A stretch of DNA of 64,000 bases from Treponema sp. C6A8 (GTDB lineage Bacteria; Spirochaetota; Spirochaetia; Treponematales; Treponemataceae): assembly GCF_000619925.1 (NCBI RefSeq), contig NZ_JHVB01000001.1, positions 186,001-250,000 of the forward strand, read 5' to 3'. The stretch's first letter is position 1, and each line of letters starts with the position of its first letter. The notes beneath the pieces were generated by a model. The model was not told the origin of the DNA. It searched no databases and worked only from the letters and a program-made list of their open reading frames with translations. This document shows positions 60,451-64,000 of the stretch, in pieces. The position numbers and the translations under genes are program-made.

Positions 60451-61854
60451 ATGAAAAAAGTATTGCTTGCCTTACTGGTTTTAAACTTCAGCCTTCTTTT
60501 TGCTGTCCCAAAATCAAAAATTAAAGACGGCGCCATCTTACACTGCTGGTGCTGGTCCTTCAAAACTATAGAAGAAAAACTCCCCGAAATTGCATCTGCC
60601 GGTTTTACCGCAATTCAAACTTCCCCGATTAATACCTGCCTTGTCGGGGAAAAGGGCGGGCTTGAACTTTTTGGCCGCAACGGGGGCGGAAAATGGTATT
60701 TTCACTATCAGCCGGTTGACTGGAAAATCGGAAACTATCAGCTTGGAAGCCGTGAAGATTTTGAGCGCATGTGTAAAAAGGCTGAAAGTCTTGGAATCGG
60801 CGTGATTGTTGACGTTGTTCCAAATCATACTACACCTAAAAAAGAAGCAGTCAGTCCTGATTTTATAAAAGCCTGCGGCGGAATTGAAAAGCTTTATCAT
60901 GCAAACAGCAGTCAGTCCGTAAAAAGCTATGTAAACCGACTTCAGTCTACAAGCCATTCAATGGGCGGGCTTCCAGATGTAAATACAGAAAATCCCTTGT
61001 TTCAGGCATATTTTATGAACTTTATGAATGATGCTGTTGATTGCGGTGCTGACGGCTTCCGTTTTGATACTGCCAAGCATATTGCCCTGCCTGATGACCC
61101 TCTTGATCCGGCTGCCACAAAAAATAATTTCTGGCCTGTTTTTACGGGAGCGGAGGCTGTAAACGGTCTTAAGCTTCATAAGGCGGCTGACTTATTTTTG
61201 TACGGCGAGGTTTTGCAGGCTGAAAATACACGTGAAAAAGACTATGCCAAATACCTTGCGGTTACTGCAAGTCACTATGGAAAAACTCTCCGCAGTCAGG
61301 TAAAAAGTGATTCTGTATCTGCAAAGTATCTTAAAAACTGGCGCAATGATGCCGGCGGAAATAATCTTGTAACCTGGGTTGAATCTCACGACACCTACGC
61401 GAACGAGGGTGAAAGCGCAAAGCTTACAAACTTCCAGCTTCGCGCAGGCTGGGCTGTCATTACGGCGCGAAAAGAAGGCACTCCGCTATTTTTTAGCAGG
61501 CCTAAGGGCGCGGAAGGGGTACAGTTCCCCGGCGCTTCAAAAATCGGCGATGCAGGAAATGATGAATTTAAAAATCCTGAAGTTGTTGCCCTGAATAATT
61601 TCAGGACTGCAATGCGTGGTGAAGAAGAAAATCTTTTTAATGCTGATGAAGACGGCGGAACTAAGATTTTGTGTATTGAACGCGGTAAAAAGGGAGTTGT
61701 AATTATTAATACAGGAGATGAAGTTAAAATAAAGGCTCCTTCATCTTTGCCGGACGGACTTTACGCTGACAAGGCTCACGGCCTTCAATTTAAGGTCAAA
61801 AAGGGAATGCTTTCTGCTAAATTAAAGGCCAGAGAGATTTATGTAGTGTATTAA
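60451..61854 (+). CDS. Secreted alpha-amylase, GH13
   Basis: Hydrolyses alpha-1,4-glucan (starch). Signal peptide MKKVLLALLVLNFSLLFA. Conserved GH13 regions are present: GVIVDVVPNHTT (region I), DGFRFDTAKHIAL (II, nucleophile Asp ~residue 205), LYGEVLQAE (III, acid/base Glu ~252) and TWVESHDTYAN (IV, Asp ~313). 467 residues suggests a minimal single-domain enzyme with a short C-terminal beta domain. SD AAGGA precedes the ATG. It lets the cell break down starch outside, in line with a carbohydrate-rich habitat. Confidence 0.93.
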   Translation: MKKVLLALLVLNFSLLFAVPKSKIKDGAILHCWCWSFKTIEEKLPEIASAGFTAIQTSPINTCLVGEKGGLELFGRNGGGKWYFHYQPVDWKIGNYQLGSREDFERMCKKAESLGIGVIVDVVPNHTTPKKEAVSPDFIKACGGIEKLYHANSSQSVKSYVNRLQSTSHSMGGLPDVNTENPLFQAYFMNFMNDAVDCGADGFRFDTAKHIALPDDPLDPAATKNNFWPVFTGAEAVNGLKLHKAADLFLYGEVLQAENTREKDYAKYLAVTASHYGKTLRSQVKSDSVSAKYLKNWRNDAGGNNLVTWVESHDTYANEGESAKLTNFQLRAGWAVITARKEGTPLFFSRPKGAEGVQFPGASKIGDAGNDEFKNPEVVALNNFRTAMRGEEENLFNADEDGGTKILCIERGKKGVVIINTGDEVKIKAPSSLPDGLYADKAHGLQFKVKKGMLSAKLKAREIYVVY

Positions 61855-61855
61855 T

Positions 61856-62698
61856 TTACTGCTGATTTTCAGCTTCAAACTTGCCTTTCAAATAAACGTA
61901 GTCGTACAAAATATCATCAAAATTTTCATAGCCGAAAATCTTATGAACTTTTGTAATCTTCCACTGCTTGATGTTGGCAACGTGAGGGTATGGCAGCCAG
62001 AAAAGGCGCTTTGAAAAATGACGGATAACAGTATCCTTATAGAGGAACTTCTGGTCATTAAAGCGCTGGCTCAAAACCTTCTGCTTTGTAGTGCTCAAAA
62101 TGATGGCGCTTTCGTCAGCGAACAAAAGCTTTTTATTTTTGATAAAGTTACGGCTCTTTTCCAAAAGTCCTGTCTTTTTACATTCTGCAAGATTAAAAAG
62201 AATTACTCCCGCATTGATAAACTTTCTTCTAAAGAAGAGGATGATTTTTCCGTAGTGGTCGCGGCTGGCCGCATATTCAACCTTGCTGACATCCTGATCC
62301 CACAAGAGGCGGACATCGCGGTTGAATAAAAGGTCAATGTCCAGGTACAAAAGCTTGTCCGGCATATTAGGAACCAGGTCGGCAAAAAGGCGGAGCAGGG
62401 TATAAGGAGAGCAGTAGCACTGTTCGTTAGGACTGTTTGCAAATTCCTTGTCGTAAAGGTCCCGAACATCAATTTTGATTACGGTATTTTCAGGATTATA
62501 GCCTTTTACAACGTCGTCCAGAAATTTAATCTGCTGGTCTGTAAAAGCCTTATATTCAGGTTTGATGTGGCTTACGTCCATTGTGTAAATGTAAAAGGTA
62601 AACGGCTCTTTTGTGTCTGTGCGCTTCAAAATAGAAAGCATGGTTGTAAGCGCGCCGTCAAAAACTTTATCGTTGCCGCAGAATAAAATATTAATCAT
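61856..62698 (-). CDS. Glycosyltransferase family 8 protein
   Basis: Retaining glycosyltransferase. Seen: N-terminal NILFCGNDKVFDGALTTMLS, the metal-binding DxD in KLLYLDIDLLFNRDVR (~residue 110), and the acceptor part with FINAGVILFNLAECKKTGLL. 280 residues is typical for lipooligosaccharide-type GT8 enzymes. Overlaps the acyltransferase gene start region by 8 bases, so both may modify envelope lipid or glycolipid (inference). Its stop codon almost touches that of the amylase gene. Confidence 0.9.
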   Translation of the reverse strand: MINILFCGNDKVFDGALTTMLSILKRTDTKEPFTFYIYTMDVSHIKPEYKAFTDQQIKFLDDVVKGYNPENTVIKIDVRDLYDKEFANSPNEQCYCSPYTLLRLFADLVPNMPDKLLYLDIDLLFNRDVRLLWDQDVSKVEYAASRDHYGKIILFFRRKFINAGVILFNLAECKKTGLLEKSRNFIKNKKLLFADESAIILSTTKQKVLSQRFNDQKFLYKDTVIRHFSKRLFWLPYPHVANIKQWKITKVHKIFGYENFDDILYDYVYLKGKFEAENQQ

Positions 62699-63494
62699 TT
62701 TCTTTCCTTATATATTTAATGATTTCGTAATTACTGTTTTTTGCCCGCTCGCACATTGTCCTGTAAATGCGGTCACGGAGCTCTGTTTTCTGTTCTTTTG
62801 ATGGGAGGCTTTCATCAGGGTAAAAGGGGCCGTCCACATAGGTTACAATTCGGGGCTGCTTTGAAAAGCGTCTTTTCTGATAGGTGTTTGTAAAGCAGAA
62901 GGAAGGAACCTTATGCTGAACAGGATATCTGAATGACAAATCAGAAAAAGGCCTGATTTTTGTGTAGAAAGGCCAAATGTGAGCTTCAGGGTAAATCATA
63001 ACTGCCTTGTGCTCGCTGATTCTGGTCTTAATGATGTTCATAAAGTTTTTTGTAGCGCCCAGAGTGTCCGGCAGGGGAAGGGCTCCCAGATAATGGGTGA
63101 TGTTTCCAAGTCCCGGAATGCTGACGTTATTGGGGTGAACTATTACAAAAACACCGCGGGGAAAGCTTACAAAAGTGGGGATAAGGGCGTCGCAGACCGG
63201 GTTTGTGTGGTTTGCAAAAACAAAATAGCCACTTCCCTTATTGTTTTTTGTAAGGGCGCGGCGGTTTACGATTTTATGGCGGTATTTAAGCTTTAGAAAT
63301 ACAGCCGCAATGGGAAGGGCAACAATTCTATAGAGAAAAAAACGAATCAGCTTCCATCCAAATGTCGATTTTCCGTAATCATAATTTTCATCAATTTTAC
63401 GGGCTTCAATCTTCATCGGTGAAAATTCTTCGTTGAGTTCGTCTGTGTAGTAAATTGTATCAGGCAGTTCGCCTCTAACCTTATCTTTTTTCAT
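62691..63494 (-). CDS. plsC: 1-acyl-sn-glycerol-3-phosphate acyltransferase-like (PlsC family)
   Basis: Membrane-associated LPLAT. Seen: membrane segment FFLYRIVALPIAAVFLKLKY, then FANHTNPVCDALIPTFVSF (active-site His; the Asp is five residues after it where the usual HX4D has four), PRGVFVIVHPNN and IYPEAHIWPFYTK (the EGTR/PEG-type block). 267 residues is normal. There is no SD; a terminator-like hairpin ends just before the ATG. The shifted catalytic spacing lowers certainty about activity. Confidence 0.82.
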   Translation of the reverse strand: MKKDKVRGELPDTIYYTDELNEEFSPMKIEARKIDENYDYGKSTFGWKLIRFFLYRIVALPIAAVFLKLKYRHKIVNRRALTKNNKGSGYFVFANHTNPVCDALIPTFVSFPRGVFVIVHPNNVSIPGLGNITHYLGALPLPDTLGATKNFMNIIKTRISEHKAVMIYPEAHIWPFYTKIRPFSDLSFRYPVQHKVPSFCFTNTYQKRRFSKQPRIVTYVDGPFYPDESLPSKEQKTELRDRIYRTMCERAKNSNYEIIKYIRKEND

Positions 63495-63523
63495 AAAAAA
63501 TTGCCGGGTCTGCTGGCCCGGCC
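63495..63523 (-). terminator. Terminator or attenuator abutting the next start codon
   Basis: Minus strand: GCCGGG, 8-base loop, CCCGGC, AATTTTTT and then directly the ATG of the 62691-63494 gene. It ends the partial acyltransferase transcript while occupying the place where an SD would be. Confidence 0.75.
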
Positions 63524-63536
63524 CATCCTTGTGGAT

Positions 63537-64000
63537 TTATTTTGTAAGATATGTCAAAGGAATTCCGTAAGTTTTTTCGTAAACTTCCTTCCACATTTCA
63601 TAGTTCTTTTCGCGAAGCCATTCAATGTTCTGCTTTTTAGATTTATTCGGATCTGCATAAAGGGCTGGCAGAATGTGAACCTTGTAAATCTGAATAGGGA
63701 AGCCGTCATCACCTGTTTTATCTGAATCACGCATTGTGATGAACATAGGCAAAAGAGGAACATTATTTTCAACGGCAAAGCGGGCAGCTCCCGCAGTAAG
63801 CGGACGAGGCTTTCTGTAGTTCCACCACATTCCCTGCTCTGCGTAAACCAGAATCTTCTGCTTCTTTTTAAGAAGGGTTTTGATTCCGTCAAAAAATTCC
63901 TTTGTTACAGAATAATTTGAGCTGAAAGGCAGGGTATTACAGCCGCGGAAAAGATAGCCGTAAAAGCCCGGGAAGTTTGTGTAATTTCCTTCACGGATAA
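63537..64000 (-). CDS. Second PlsC-type acyltransferase (partial, start outside window)
   Basis: The frame runs open to the right edge. Seen residues start near IREGNYTNFPGFYGYLFRGC. AEQGMWWNYRKPRPLTAGAA matches the EGTR-type LPLAT motif region, followed by VPLLPMFITMRDSD. The N-terminal part with the HX4D motif lies beyond position 64000. It is paralogous in type to the neighbouring plsC, and both lie in one direction. The role is likely acyl transfer in lipid synthesis. Confidence 0.8.
   Translation of the reverse strand, partial: IREGNYTNFPGFYGYLFRGCNTLPFSSNYSVTKEFFDGIKTLLKKKQKILVYAEQGMWWNYRKPRPLTAGAARFAVENNVPLLPMFITMRDSDKTGDDGFPIQIYKVHILPALYADPNKSKKQNIEWLREKNYEMWKEVYEKTYGIPLTYLTK

Overview
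The window comes from a spirochaete of the genus Treponema, most likely a gut or rumen commensal. The evidence is the cluster of two FlaB-type periplasmic flagellins next to flaG-fliD, the SD-led low-GC genes, many Spirochaete-only hypothetical proteins, and a glycan-using gene set (arabinofuranosidase with sugar ABC transporter, secreted alpha-amylase). No species call is made, because it would need a database search.

Layout. 1-5911: tsaE, two small conserved genes, fliD, flaG and two flagellin genes, with a 17-codon relic of a third flagellin, all on the minus strand. 6160-9758: rdgB, a sigma-factor-like protein behind a sigma-54-type promoter, tRNA-Met, a small exported protein and a DHH phosphoesterase. 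9763-13917: a large nested inverted repeat, then the anaerobic ribonucleotide reductase operon nrdR-nrdD-redoxin-nrdG. In that operon the glycyl-radical segment that normally ends NrdD is carried by the separate redoxin protein. 14038-19946: an interspersed repeat, lnt, a degenerate galactokinase-like protein, and TPR and NHL/VWA-like proteins. 19947-29776: an in-frame fusion of DNA polymerase IV with a 1,600-residue outer-membrane-type protein, a membrane protein and two treponemal proteins. 29781-44369: mostly housekeeping genes (trmB, ligA, M23 peptidase, recJ, recO, rpoZ, miaA, a 29-residue ribosomal-type protein missed by ORF length filters, dxs, cdaA-cdaR-acpS-DUF2225-truA). 44384-48547: a second copy of the interspersed repeat family, then priA, a type 4 uracil-DNA glycosylase gene and thiI.

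48650-54393 is a self-contained arabinose-polymer module: promoter, lipoprotein binding protein, two permeases, intracellular GH51 arabinofuranosidase and a convergent ArsR-type regulator. A shared 16-bp palindrome lies in both control regions. 54393-57964 is accessory DNA: gene remnants, a 44-bp tandem repeat, AT-rich exported-protein genes, and two junctions starting GTTATGTGGACG. One junction folds into an imperfect hairpin with three evenly spaced single-base bulges, like an integron attC site. 57965-64000 holds two unknown proteins, a GH13 alpha-amylase, a GT8 glycosyltransferase and two PlsC-type acyltransferases, the last cut by the window edge.

The strongest candidates for new biology are the split NrdD with its redoxin-borne glycyl-radical segment and the attC-like cassette junctions. 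All functional calls rest on motif reading; no searches or structure predictions were run.
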